NCBI GenBank assembly: GCA_013695715.1
Contig: JACCZZ010000018.1
Location: 1-9,757 of the forward strand
Direction: 5' to 3'
Length of the DNA: 9,757 nt
DNA from: Chitinophagales bacterium
GTDB taxonomy: Bacteria; Bacteroidota; Bacteroidia; Chitinophagales; UBA10324
The translations under genes were made by a program, and so were the position numbers. The notes beneath the pieces were generated by a model. It had not been told where the DNA came from and ran no database searches. It saw only the letters and a program-made list of their open reading frames with translations. Position 1 is the first letter of the stretch; each line of letters starts with the position of its first letter. Positions 1 through 7,518 of this stretch are shown here, piece by piece.

Positions 1-281
1 TTGCAATAAGAATTTAATTTTCCATGAAGCCACTGGGCGCATTTTGTCTGTGCTGATGTTCCAGGAATTCTGGGTCCGAAGGAAACCTGTTTTGCGATGA
101 ATGCATAAGCAGTGTCTTCATTGAAATCAGGAATTACAACGTTGTTTTCTGATGTGGTCTTCAAACTGTCTGTTAAAGCGGCATCTTCAGTAGTTTTATG
201 TCGCTCACAACTATTAAATAACATTATCGAAATAACCGAAGCTAAAAAACATACATAATTTAAAAGAAATTTTTTTTTCAT
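1..281 (-). CDS. Lipoprotein, M28-type glutaminyl cyclase/aminopeptidase-like, N-terminal part
   Basis: This gene is too close to the window edge to be complete: 93 codons are visible from the ATG at 281 down to base 1, and the rest lies outside. The N-terminus is MKKKFLLNY followed by a hydrophobic stretch ending LFNSC. This is a signal peptide with a relaxed Bacteroidota-style lipobox, and Cys25 would be the lipidated residue, so the protein is probably anchored in the cell envelope. After a polar linker comes AYAFIAKQVSFGPRIPGT (about residues 61-78), then a Cys and KCAQWLHGKL. The FGPR.PGT pattern followed by a C..WL helix is typical of the start of M28-family glutaminyl-peptide cyclotransferases and related zinc aminopeptidases. 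The metal-binding residues would be downstream and are not visible, so cyclase versus peptidase cannot be decided. It lies 80 bases downstream of the ABC permease on the same strand and could be co-transcribed with it. Confidence 0.72.
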   Translation of the reverse strand, partial: MKKKFLLNYVCFLASVISIMLFNSCERHKTTEDAALTDSLKTTSENNVVIPDFNEDTAYAFIAKQVSFGPRIPGTSAQTKCAQWLHGKLNSYC

Positions 282-361
282 TGCTTAATTAGTTTCTGCA
301 TGAAGGGTGTTCAGACGACCATATCGAGATACTTGTATATTCATATATATTATTCAGCTAG

Positions 362-1645
362 TTAATATCTTAGCCACTTTGCCATTTCACTCAGAGTTAT
401 CTTTTTGCCATACATCAGAATGCCCGTTCTGTATATTTTGCCTGCAAGCCATACGCAAAGAATGAATCCTGCAATGAGTAGGCTTGCAGATAAGATTATT
501 TGCCACAGAGGAGGAACAAAGGGCAATCGGCCTACCATAATTACTGGTGAACAAAACGGTATCAAGGAAGTGATTATTGCCAGCTTGCTGTTTGGCTGAT
601 TTAGAACCGACATCATAATGATGATAGAAAGTATGATCGGAACAGTGGCAATGAATGTAAGAGATTGATCACCCTCCTCACCTGCTGCTGCACCAATAGC
701 CGCAAAAATAGAAGCGTACAAAAGATATCCTCCGAGAAAAAAAAAGATGAATCCAAATGCAATAAGCCCTAAAGGCAGCTTATCAAGATCAACAATAAAG
801 TTCGCCATTTCAGGCATGTTCTGTTCTCCCGTTTGACCGCTGATAGAAGAAATATTCTGCAATTGGCTGACATCACTTGAGTAGAAGCCTTTCAAAAAAG
901 ATAAAATTATACCCGAAAGGATGATCCAAATTAGAAACTGCGTAAGCCCGACTAATGCAATGCCTATTATTTTTCCCATCATTAATTGAAAAGGTCTTAC
1001 AGAAGATACGATCACCTCTGCGATGCGGTTGGTTTTTTCTTCCATCACTCCCCTCATCACCATCAATCCATAGGTGAGCATTACTATATAAATCATAAAT
1101 CCCATGATGTAACCAAGAGCCATTGAAGTCCCGGCAGTGCTTAATGTGCGATCAGTCTGCACAATTTGCACAGGGGCATTTAGCTTCTCCATTAATTCAG
1201 GTGATATATTAGCTTCCTTCATCCGGTTCTGACGCAGCACCTCATTCATTTGATCTGCAATAGCTTCCTGTGTAATCATTCCCAGTTGCTCATTGCTGAA
1301 GTATTCAATGTTATCAGGCCGATCAACCGTAAAATCTGGTGGAATCCTTAAGATGCCAGAAAATCCGGAAGCCGAATAATTTTTCTTCAACGAATCATAG
1401 GGCACATTTGCGGTATTAATGTGTCTAAAAACTACGTTCTTCTTATTTTGCATTTGGCCAGCGAAAATGCCTGATTCATCATACAAAGCGATCTTTTCCT
1501 TCTCCACACCATGCTCCATAAGAAATATTGGCAGCAGGGTAATAACACAGATACTAAGCGGAGCAAGAAGTGTGGTGATGAGGAAAATCCTTTTTCTTAC
1601 CCGGGTCAAATATTCACGGCGAATTATGAGCAGGATCTTATTCAT
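362..1645 (-). CDS. ABC-2 type exporter permease, NatB-like
   Basis: This 427-residue inner-membrane protein is the transmembrane half of an ABC exporter. A hydrophobic segment at about residues 20-43 is followed by a large soluble, presumably extracytoplasmic domain (about 45-170). Five more hydrophobic segments follow near 174-200, 226-251, 292-321, 331-348 and 383-405. The stretch MEEKTNRIAEVIVSSVRP (201-218), just after the second membrane segment, is the cytoplasmic coupling region typical of the NatB/YhaP group of ABC-2 permeases. Length and topology fit that group. The ATG at 1645 overlaps the last codons of the ATPase gene by 8 bases, so the two are almost certainly translated together. 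NatB proteins are known from sodium extrusion in Bacillus, but many relatives have unknown substrates, so the substrate here is open. Confidence 0.93.
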   Translation of the reverse strand: MNKILLIIRREYLTRVRKRIFLITTLLAPLSICVITLLPIFLMEHGVEKEKIALYDESGIFAGQMQNKKNVVFRHINTANVPYDSLKKNYSASGFSGILRIPPDFTVDRPDNIEYFSNEQLGMITQEAIADQMNEVLRQNRMKEANISPELMEKLNAPVQIVQTDRTLSTAGTSMALGYIMGFMIYIVMLTYGLMVMRGVMEEKTNRIAEVIVSSVRPFQLMMGKIIGIALVGLTQFLIWIILSGIILSFLKGFYSSDVSQLQNISSISGQTGEQNMPEMANFIVDLDKLPLGLIAFGFIFFFLGGYLLYASIFAAIGAAAGEEGDQSLTFIATVPIILSIIIMMSVLNQPNSKLAIITSLIPFCSPVIMVGRLPFVPPLWQIILSASLLIAGFILCVWLAGKIYRTGILMYGKKITLSEMAKWLRY

Positions 1646-2543
1646 TGTTTTTCTCTTCTACCTGCTGAATAAATATTTCATTGAGTGAGGGAAGCAGCTC
1701 GGTAAAGGAAGAAACCTCAACCTGCTCTTTCACGAGCTCACGCATAAGATCGGTGGATGAAGAGCGATCTTCGATTTTTACCACCAGCTCATGGTCCATC
1801 TTCCGTATCACCGGAAAGCGGTCAGAAGGCAGGGTAGGTTCAACACCATTATAATGGATGCTGAATTCATTTTTTTTGAATTGATGCCGGATGTCTTTTA
1901 CATTTCCATTCAGAATGATTTTGCCCTTATTAATAAGCACTATGCTTTCACAGATCTCCTCTACCTGCTCCATGCGATGTGTTGAAAATATAATGGTTGA
2001 CCCATTTTTTCTTAACTCTTCAATTTCATCCTGTATAAGATTTGAATTTATAGGATCTAATCCTGAGAAAGGCTCATCGAGGATGATGAGCTTTGGGTTG
2101 TGAACTACAGTGGCGATAAACTGCACCTTTTGCGACATACCTTTTGACAGCTCTTCTACTTTTTTATTCCACCAGTCTCGGATGTTAAATTTTTCCATCC
2201 ATTCAAATACCTTACGCTTCGCGTCACGTGCATTCATTCCTTTTAGCTGGGCCAGGTAAACCAATTGCTCCCACACCTTCATTTTCTTGTAAAGCCCACG
2301 CTCCTCGGGCATATATCCCATGTGCTCTGAATGGCGTTGTGACAACAATTCTCCATTAAATAAAATTTTGCCACCGTCAGCAGCAAGAATTGTTGTGATG
2401 ATGCGGATGGCAGTAGTTTTTCCGGCTCCATTGGGGCCAAGCATTCCAAAAATGGTTTGAGGCTGAACCTCAAAGCTGACCCGATCAAGTGCCCGGGTGG
2501 TTGCATAATTTTTTACCACTTCATCCAATACGAGAAACGACAT
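1638..2543 (-). CDS. ABC exporter ATP-binding protein, NatA-like
   Basis: This 301-residue ATPase subunit pairs with the permease encoded just downstream. Walker A is GPNGAGKT at residues 36-43. The Q-loop region reads YMPEERGLY (77-85), with Glu in the usual Gln area as in the NatA/YhaQ group. The ABC signature is LSKGMSQKVQ (132-141), Walker B with D-loop is LIILDEPFSGLD (152-163), and the switch histidine is His189 in FSTHR. A C-terminal domain of about 80 residues (from about 215) matches the position of the DUF4162 domain of these exporters. All catalytic elements are present, so the protein should be active. The ATG at 2543 follows a 198-base gap with a possible promoter. The transported substrate cannot be read from the sequence. 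Confidence 0.95.
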   Translation of the reverse strand: MSFLVLDEVVKNYATTRALDRVSFEVQPQTIFGMLGPNGAGKTTAIRIITTILAADGGKILFNGELLSQRHSEHMGYMPEERGLYKKMKVWEQLVYLAQLKGMNARDAKRKVFEWMEKFNIRDWWNKKVEELSKGMSQKVQFIATVVHNPKLIILDEPFSGLDPINSNLIQDEIEELRKNGSTIIFSTHRMEQVEEICESIVLINKGKIILNGNVKDIRHQFKKNEFSIHYNGVEPTLPSDRFPVIRKMDHELVVKIEDRSSSTDLMRELVKEQVEVSSFTELLPSLNEIFIQQVEEKNNE

Positions 2544-2621
2544 TAGGGAAGGTTAATACGCAATTATAAGAATCATATCCAAAATTTGACGTGGGATGAA
2601 TTTCATCATAATAAAGACTGT

Positions 2622-2629
2622 CAAAAGTA
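2622..2629 (-). promoter_or_regulatory. Possible -7 promoter element for the ABC exporter operon
   Basis: On the minus strand this reads TACTTTTG, a full match to the Bacteroidota -7 consensus TAnnTTTG. It would place a transcription start about 70 bases before the ATPase start codon. No TTG is found at the expected -33 distance (17-21 bases upstream), so this is only a candidate. I see nothing else in the 198-base gap (2544-2741). Confidence 0.3.
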
Positions 2630-2741
2630 AGAAATTGAAAGTGAAGGACCGTTACGCGCTAACTACAGTAATAAGAAAATTTCAAATCAACCAAATCTCC
2701 TCATCGAGAGTTTCTAAAGAAATAAGTTAACCTTTGAAATT

Positions 2742-3667
2742 TTACTTCGTCTTCTTCAAAGGAGGTAAATTGTCAAATAATTTACTGTACATTTTTAGAT
2801 TCGCAATAATGGGTTTATAGTTTTGCGAAATTTTTGTATGATCTCCAAAACCTAATTCAGTCAATTTTTCATCAAGCACATCGATTGTAATATTGTGAAG
2901 AATCATTTCAATAATCATCCTTGATGAAAGTGCTTTTGCATATTCCAAATATGAGTCAAGATTCTTTATGTATTCCGGTCTAACGCCAGAGTGAACAATC
3001 TTTGATCGCATATCGCAAAGATTCTTTGCATTTTTCAAAATTATTTTAGAAAAAATGCACTCTCGCCAATAAGAACAGCTAAATTTCTCCTAAATCTAAA
3101 TGTCAACTGTTCGTCACTTGATACAATTCCTTCCATCGCAATACAAAAGCAGACAAATGCCATTAGTGGATTATTTTCTTGCCACCCTGCTACATAAAAT
3201 TCCATTGCTGACTTTATATAATCATGAGATTCCACTCTTTCTCGATAAAGTCGCAAAAGTTGATTGACTTGCTTTCTTTGCCTTTCATAAAATATGAGAT
3301 AATGCTCAAAGGGTTTAGCATGTCTTAAGTGTGGGTAAAAGTCATAAGTTGTGGAGCCGCCATAACTTAAATATTGTTCATCCTGAACTATCAAATTAAT
3401 AATGCTTCGGATCTTAATTTCTGATGGGTAAATCAATCTTAAAGCATTACAACAATCTAGTATGTCACTCTCCTTGGGTAATTTAGTTAAGTCATGTGGA
3501 ATTAAAACATTCATCCGATCCCAATCGAAAAAAATTCCTGATCCTCCACTATGTTTACTAACTGTCTCAATATTTTTCCAGAGGTCATTTAATACATCAT
3601 CCGCAGTATGTTCCGATAAATCTTTTAAGCTTCCTGCTTTTAAATATGAAAACACTGGAGTTCCCAA
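2742..3667 (-). pseudogene. HEPN-domain (Apea-like) protein, split by a frameshift
   Basis: Two adjacent reading frames (208 residues at 3041-3667 and 98 residues at 2742-3038) look like one protein of about 310 residues. The first ends ESAFFLK and stop right after a run of six T (3050-3055). If one T is restored, it reads on as ESAFFSKIILKNAKNLCD and joins the second frame. That part contains MRSKIVHSG, with Arg and His four residues apart (codons at 3006-3008 and 2991-2993), the Rx4H motif of HEPN domains. The upstream piece AMEGIV...TFRFRRNLAVLIGE fits the helix before that motif in Apea-like HEPN proteins. HEPN proteins are often RNases in defence or toxin systems; the function here is inferred. 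Both pieces have only TTG start candidates, and an in-frame TGA lies at 3692-3694, so the N-terminus may also be lost. The local base composition is AT-rich (42 of 120 GC at 3181-3300). Confidence 0.6.
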
Positions 3668-3771
3668 GGGGAAAAATCTAAGGGAGATAGATCAAACTGC
3701 CGGCAAGAAGGCCTATACATCCATAGGTAATTTTTAATGCTCCCCTTTTCATTTTCCGTAGGATAGGGCCC

Positions 3772-4241
3772 CTAACCTAAAAATCCTTTTTTTTCCTTAA
3801 TATGAAAATACATTTCCTTATTTACTCCAATCATTAGAGAAAACCAAATTCCAAATCTGACAATCCTTTCTTCAGGATTTCTTTTATTATAAATTAAACC
3901 TTGCATAGCAACTATTACCCATTCTTTTTGGAACGTGTCTAATGGCTTAAGATATTGTTCAGAAAAAGATTCAAAGTCGTCTGCATGCTGGTGAGCTAAT
4001 GAATTTATGTGGTGTTTATCAACAGCTAATAGGGTCATGACTTTTTTAACATAAGTATATTCTTTCTCACTTTGCTATTCATCATATCCACGATACCTGA
4101 TAATAAAACTACAATTGCAACACGTTCATTCATGCTATACAACTCAGCGAATTCAATTTGAGGTGCAGATGCGGTTGGACGACTTGAAATAGATAGCATT
4201 CCTTTATATGCGGTCTGAATTGTATCAACTCCTTGGACCAA
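3772..4241 (-). pseudogene. Small protein, possibly TerB-like, split by a frameshift
   Basis: Two frames (68 residues at 4035-4241 and 88 residues at 3772-4038) overlap by ATGA, which by itself would suggest two coupled genes. However, the second frame stays open upstream of its ATG, reading SEKEYTYVKKVMTLLAVDKHH, and this continues naturally from AIVVLLSGIVDMMNSK of the first frame. Adding one A to the AAA at 4071-4073 fuses them into about 156 residues. The fused protein is alpha-helical in character, with an acidic/aromatic centre and a KEWVIVAMQGLIYNKRNPEE segment. The pattern of two helical halves, each with an acidic turn, reminds me of TerB-like (tellurite resistance) domains, but this is a weak resemblance. 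The only extended start is TTG at 4241; an internal ATG exists at residue 15. No function is assigned. Confidence 0.4.
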
Positions 4242-4275
4242 CTTATAGGAAAAGAAATAACTATTAATCTAAAAA

Positions 4276-4494
4276 TCAGATTACCCAAAAATTTTCCCAT
4301 GTAAATGGATTAAACAAACAATATAGTCCATATACTCCTTTGACAAAGAACAAATACATACCTAAGAATCCTAACAAAATTATTAGTACCCAATCAAGCA
4401 GCACTCCCTTTGCTAAACTAATTTTTATTTCGGATTGGGGAACATATGTTTCGACCATTTCTAAAAACATATATAAACAAATTAAGAGACCCAA
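4276..4494 (-). CDS. Hypothetical small membrane protein
   Basis: This reading frame of 72 codons has two strongly hydrophobic stretches (about residues 1-12, extended by the leucine-rich codons before it, and 33-60), so it would be a small membrane protein with an intervening polar piece, VETYVPQSEIK. I do not recognise a family. It begins 11 bases after the stop of the dioxygenase gene. The only start in frame is TTG at 4494 (the frame opens at a TAA at 4525-4527), and no ribosome binding site is evident. It may be a real small gene, the remains of a longer one, or not expressed. It belongs to the AT-rich accessory stretch. Confidence 0.35.
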   Translation of the reverse strand: MGLLICLYMFLEMVETYVPQSEIKISLAKGVLLDWVLIILLGFLGMYLFFVKGVYGLYCLFNPFTWENFWVI

Positions 4495-4505
4495 CAGAAG
4501 GTAAA

Positions 4506-5537
4506 CTATATCCCAATCTGTTCCTTAGTTACATTCTTACCCCAGCTTTGTTCTTCTACTTCAGACCATAATTCAGGATAATAAGTTACCTGCTGGTTTT
4601 TTGGTTGCATGTACTCTTTCCAATTAGTTCCACCTGTTGCAGCGAGTTCCTGCGGCTTTCTATCAAGATAACGGGTTGCAGTTCTAAAATGTACAAGCGG
4701 CCATTCAACATTCGCAAGATGATCGAAGCGACGCATGGCTGCAACCAAATCAGGATTCCAGCGTTCTGCTTCAGGCATCTTCAGCCATTTTTGTCGTAAG
4801 TTTTTATCGCGGTATTCATTAGCAACCTGCAGAAGAGAGGGAAGGTATTTTTCCTCAAACTGCCGAAGGGTAAATGTCTTTTTTAAGCTCTCCATTTCAA
4901 CAGCACCTCGCCGCCAATAAAGAAAGTCCATCAGCTTTTCAGGGGCATCTTCAATAATAAAACTTCCACGCAAATCTTTTTGTACGAGGAAAAATACATC
5001 AGTGGAATAAATTTCGATGATGCGATACTGAGCACTCTGGAAGCCACTTGCAGGCGTTAACGATGTACGAAATGTGAGGAACTGTTCCCGATCCATTCCA
5101 TCAAACATGATTGAAAAGGAATTCTTAAGGTGCTCCAGATAGTTGATCGCGCGGTTCAACTGCTTTGTAAAATATTCAGCCGTTAAGTTTTCAGTTTCGC
5201 TGATTTGCTCCAGAGAATTCCTGATAAGCTGAAAAAATAATTCTGTAATCTGGTGATAGATGATGAAAGTTCTTTCATCGGGAAAAGAAGTTTTCGGCTG
5301 CTGTAAAGTGAGTAGCGTATCGAGATTAATGTAATCCCAATAACTCAGATAAGTTGCATGGTACAATCCCTCCAGATATGTATTCATATCCTGGCCTGTT
5401 GCCTCATACTTCTGTTTAAGCTTATGTACCAGCTCTAAGGACTTGGGTGCAAGTTGATCCTGTTCGTTATCCATTAGATATTTGATTTCGGTAATTTCAG
5501 TAGATTTTACAAGGAGTTGTAACAACAACAATTCCAT
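4506..5537 (-). CDS. Tryptophan 2,3-dioxygenase family protein
   Basis: This 343-residue protein belongs to the heme dioxygenases that open the indole ring of L-tryptophan to N-formylkynurenine, the first step of the kynurenine pathway (kynA-type). Family landmarks appear in order: YWDYINLDTLLTLQ (66-79), DERTFIIYHQITELFF (87-102) with the active-site His95, FRTSLTPASGFQS (156-168) with the carboxylate-binding Arg157, and WPLVHFRTATRYL (279-291) with His283 as the expected heme ligand. The substrate-closing loop, usually GTGGSSG, is AATGGTNW here (299-306), so Thr301 is kept but the SSG is changed. I believe this is common in Bacteroidota members. The ATG at 5537 is used, though Met22 is an alternative. 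The gene starts 40 bases after tsf on the same strand, with a palindrome between them, so read-through from the ribosomal operon is possible. Confidence 0.87.
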   Translation of the reverse strand: MELLLLQLLVKSTEITEIKYLMDNEQDQLAPKSLELVHKLKQKYEATGQDMNTYLEGLYHATYLSYWDYINLDTLLTLQQPKTSFPDERTFIIYHQITELFFQLIRNSLEQISETENLTAEYFTKQLNRAINYLEHLKNSFSIMFDGMDREQFLTFRTSLTPASGFQSAQYRIIEIYSTDVFFLVQKDLRGSFIIEDAPEKLMDFLYWRRGAVEMESLKKTFTLRQFEEKYLPSLLQVANEYRDKNLRQKWLKMPEAERWNPDLVAAMRRFDHLANVEWPLVHFRTATRYLDRKPQELAATGGTNWKEYMQPKNQQVTYYPELWSEVEEQSWGKNVTKEQIGI

Positions 5538-5557
5538 TTTAAACCCGACAGAAATTT

Positions 5558-5573
5558 GAGATTTGCAAATCTC
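5558..5573. repeat. 16-base perfect palindrome between tsf and the dioxygenase gene
   Basis: GAGATTTGCAAATCTC is its own reverse complement. It starts 4 bases after the tsf stop codon and ends 20 bases before the dioxygenase ATG. As RNA it could form a six-base-pair stem with a TGCA loop. It is not followed by a T-run on either strand, so it is not a standard intrinsic terminator. It could be an operator or processing site, or chance. Confidence 0.45.
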
Positions 5574-5577
5574 TTCC

Positions 5578-6414
5578 TTAGCTTGAAAGCGAAACCCGCT
5601 TAAAGTCTATCACCTTCAAATCTTTGTCGATGGCTTTAAGTACATCGGCAATCGTTTTCTTATTGTCCTTAACAAATTCCTGGCTGAGGAGTGTATTCTC
5701 CTTGAAATATTTTTGCAATGCCCCGGCTGCTATTTTATCTATCATGGCCTCGGGTTTACCATCTGCCTTGGCTTTTTCGCGGGCAATGTCCAGCTCGCGG
5801 TCAACAATATTTTGTGGAACGGTGCTTTGATCTAAAGCTATTGGATTCATTGCTGCAACCTGCATGGCCAAATCCTTGCCTGTGGTTAACAATACCTCAG
5901 TTTTTGGCTGATTAAAAGCGACAAGTACCGCAAGCCTTTTATTTGAATGTATGTAGGGAACAACACATTTACCTTCCACTCTTTCAAACTTTCTGATCTC
6001 AATCTTCTCACCGATCTTACCAACCAGCTCTGTTATTTTTTCTCCTATGGAACTGTTATCATATAGCACATTATTTAATTCTTCTGCCGAAGAAACTTTC
6101 TTCTCTAATGCGAGTCGTGCGGCTCTTTGTGCAAAAGACATAAACTCCTCATTTTTTGCCACAAAATCGGTTTCGCAGCTCAGGTTAAGAATTACTCCCT
6201 CATCCATTGAGTCATTGGCAATAGCAATTACCACTCCTTCCTTCGCTTCACGATCAGAACGCAAAGCGGATACTTTCTGGCCTTTCTTTCGAAGATTATC
6301 TATTGCCTTTTCGAAATCGCCCTCAGATTCTACAAGTGCCTTTTTACAGTCCATCAATCCTGCACCAGTTTGCTGACGAAGCTTATTTACAACTGAAGCT
6401 GTTATTTCTACCAT
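5578..6414 (-). CDS. tsf: Translation elongation factor Ts
   Basis: EF-Ts is the cytoplasmic nucleotide exchange factor that releases GDP from EF-Tu. The N-terminal UBA-like part is clear: VNKLRQQTGAGLMDCKKAL (9-27), followed by AIDNLRKKG (37-45). The catalytic motif TDFVAKNEEF is at 82-91, and the second family signature, IGEKIEIRKFERV, at 134-146. The length of 278 residues is normal for Bacteroidota. The ATG at 6414 fits the family start MVEITASVVNKLR. It lies 83 bases downstream of rpsB, the usual pairing, and is the last translation gene of the operon. No anomalies are seen. Confidence 0.98.
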   Translation of the reverse strand: MVEITASVVNKLRQQTGAGLMDCKKALVESEGDFEKAIDNLRKKGQKVSALRSDREAKEGVVIAIANDSMDEGVILNLSCETDFVAKNEEFMSFAQRAARLALEKKVSSAEELNNVLYDNSSIGEKITELVGKIGEKIEIRKFERVEGKCVVPYIHSNKRLAVLVAFNQPKTEVLLTTGKDLAMQVAAMNPIALDQSTVPQNIVDRELDIAREKAKADGKPEAMIDKIAAGALQKYFKENTLLSQEFVKDNKKTIADVLKAIDKDLKVIDFKRVSLSS

Positions 6415-6497
6415 ATTCTTCTGCTAATTTACCTGACGAATTTTTAACCATTCTCTTCGAATGAAGCATTGATTTCTATTTGGGTTCTGAATCATTT

Positions 6498-7448
6498 TTA
6501 AGGTCGTGGCCGTTGGGCAGGTCGTGCAGTTCGCCGGCGATTTCCTCCACCTGGTCCACCTTTTCCGCCACCCGGCCCTGGCTTTCCTCCGCCGGGTTTG
6601 CTGCCTGGGGTACCTGTTGATCTGCCACCTCTTTTAGGCCCGCCGGGTCCGCGTCTTTCACCCTTTTCCTTATCCTCATCATCTTCACCCATGTTAAATT
6701 CTCTTCTCATTTCTGCGGCCTCATCTTCATCGGTAGCTGTTTCCAGGGCTTCTTTATCTTTCTGACGTTCTTCCAGTCCCTCTATTAACGACTGCATCAT
6801 GTATTGTGTAATGATGGATATAGATTTAGTAGCATCGTCGTTGGCAGGTATGGCGAAATCTACCTGGGTGGGATCGCTGTTGGTATCCACCATACCCATG
6901 GTTTGAATATTCAGCTTCTTCGCTTCTGCCAAAGCGATGTGCTCATGCATGATGTCAACGAGATAGATGGCGGCAGGCAATCGGTTGAGTCCTGCTATGC
7001 CGCCAAGAACTTTTTCAAGCTTTGCCTTGTCGCGCATCAGGCGCAGTCGTTCTTTTTTAGTGATGTTCTCAAGCGTTCCATCAGCGAGCATCTTATCAAT
7101 GCCCTGCATTTTTTTAATGGATTTGCGAATCGTAGAAAAATTGGTGAGCATACCTCCAAGCCAGCGTTCTGTCACGAATGGCATCCCCGCTTTTTGGGCA
7201 GCTTCAGCTACAATCTCCTTAGCCTGTTTCTTTGTGGCAACAAAGAGAATCTTCTTGCCGCTTCGGGCAATCTGGCGCATGGCTGCTCCGGTTTCTTCAA
7301 GCGCCTCAAGCGTCTTATTAAGATCAATGATATGAATGCCTCTTCGCTCCATAAAAATGTACGGCATCATGCGAGGATTCCACTTCTTCTTAAGATGACC
7401 AAAATGGACACCAGCTTCAAGCAACTCTTTATACTGAATTTTTTCCAC
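6498..7448 (-). CDS. rpsB: 30S ribosomal protein S2 with a long low-complexity C-terminal tail
   Basis: S2 binds late on the 30S subunit near the mRNA exit channel. The core is standard: YKELLEAGVHFGHLKKKWNP (6-25), YIFMERRGIHIIDLNKT (30-46), ERWLGGMLTNFSTI (94-107), and GMVDTNSDPTQVDFAIPAND (185-204). The core ends near residue 228, but the protein runs to 316. Residues 235-262 are rich in Asp and Glu, and 265-316 are almost entirely Gly, Pro, Arg and Lys (for example PGGGKPGPGGGKGGPGGG). The start is GTG at 7448; an in-frame TGA at 7458-7460 rules out an earlier one. It is 70 bases downstream of rpsI and followed by tsf. A GC-rich open frame inside the tail is a shadow. Confidence 0.97.
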   Translation of the reverse strand: MEKIQYKELLEAGVHFGHLKKKWNPRMMPYIFMERRGIHIIDLNKTLEALEETGAAMRQIARSGKKILFVATKKQAKEIVAEAAQKAGMPFVTERWLGGMLTNFSTIRKSIKKMQGIDKMLADGTLENITKKERLRLMRDKAKLEKVLGGIAGLNRLPAAIYLVDIMHEHIALAEAKKLNIQTMGMVDTNSDPTQVDFAIPANDDATKSISIITQYMMQSLIEGLEERQKDKEALETATDEDEAAEMRREFNMGEDDEDKEKGERRGPGGPKRGGRSTGTPGSKPGGGKPGPGGGKGGPGGGNRRRTARPAQRPRP

Positions 7449-7518
7449 TTTATTATTTCAATTTACTATAAAACAAAAGATAATCTATCTGGAAATTCCG
7501 AGAACATGGAGAACACAA

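Noticed and set aside
2640..2700. tRNA-like stretch in the gap upstream of the ABC ATPase
   Set aside because: No cloverleaf stems or conserved T-loop could be paired.
6449..6463. CATTC-GAAGA-GAATG hairpin between rpsB and tsf as an attenuator
   Set aside because: The stem is only five base pairs with no T-run, so chance is likely.
6476..6688. 70-codon minus-strand frame within the rpsB tail
   Set aside because: It is a GC-rich shadow of the S2 tail; the S2 frame is continuous with the conserved core.
7474..7481. Possible internal promoter between rpsI and rpsB (ATCTTTTG on the minus strand)
   Set aside because: It mismatches TAnnTTTG and has no TTG at the right distance.
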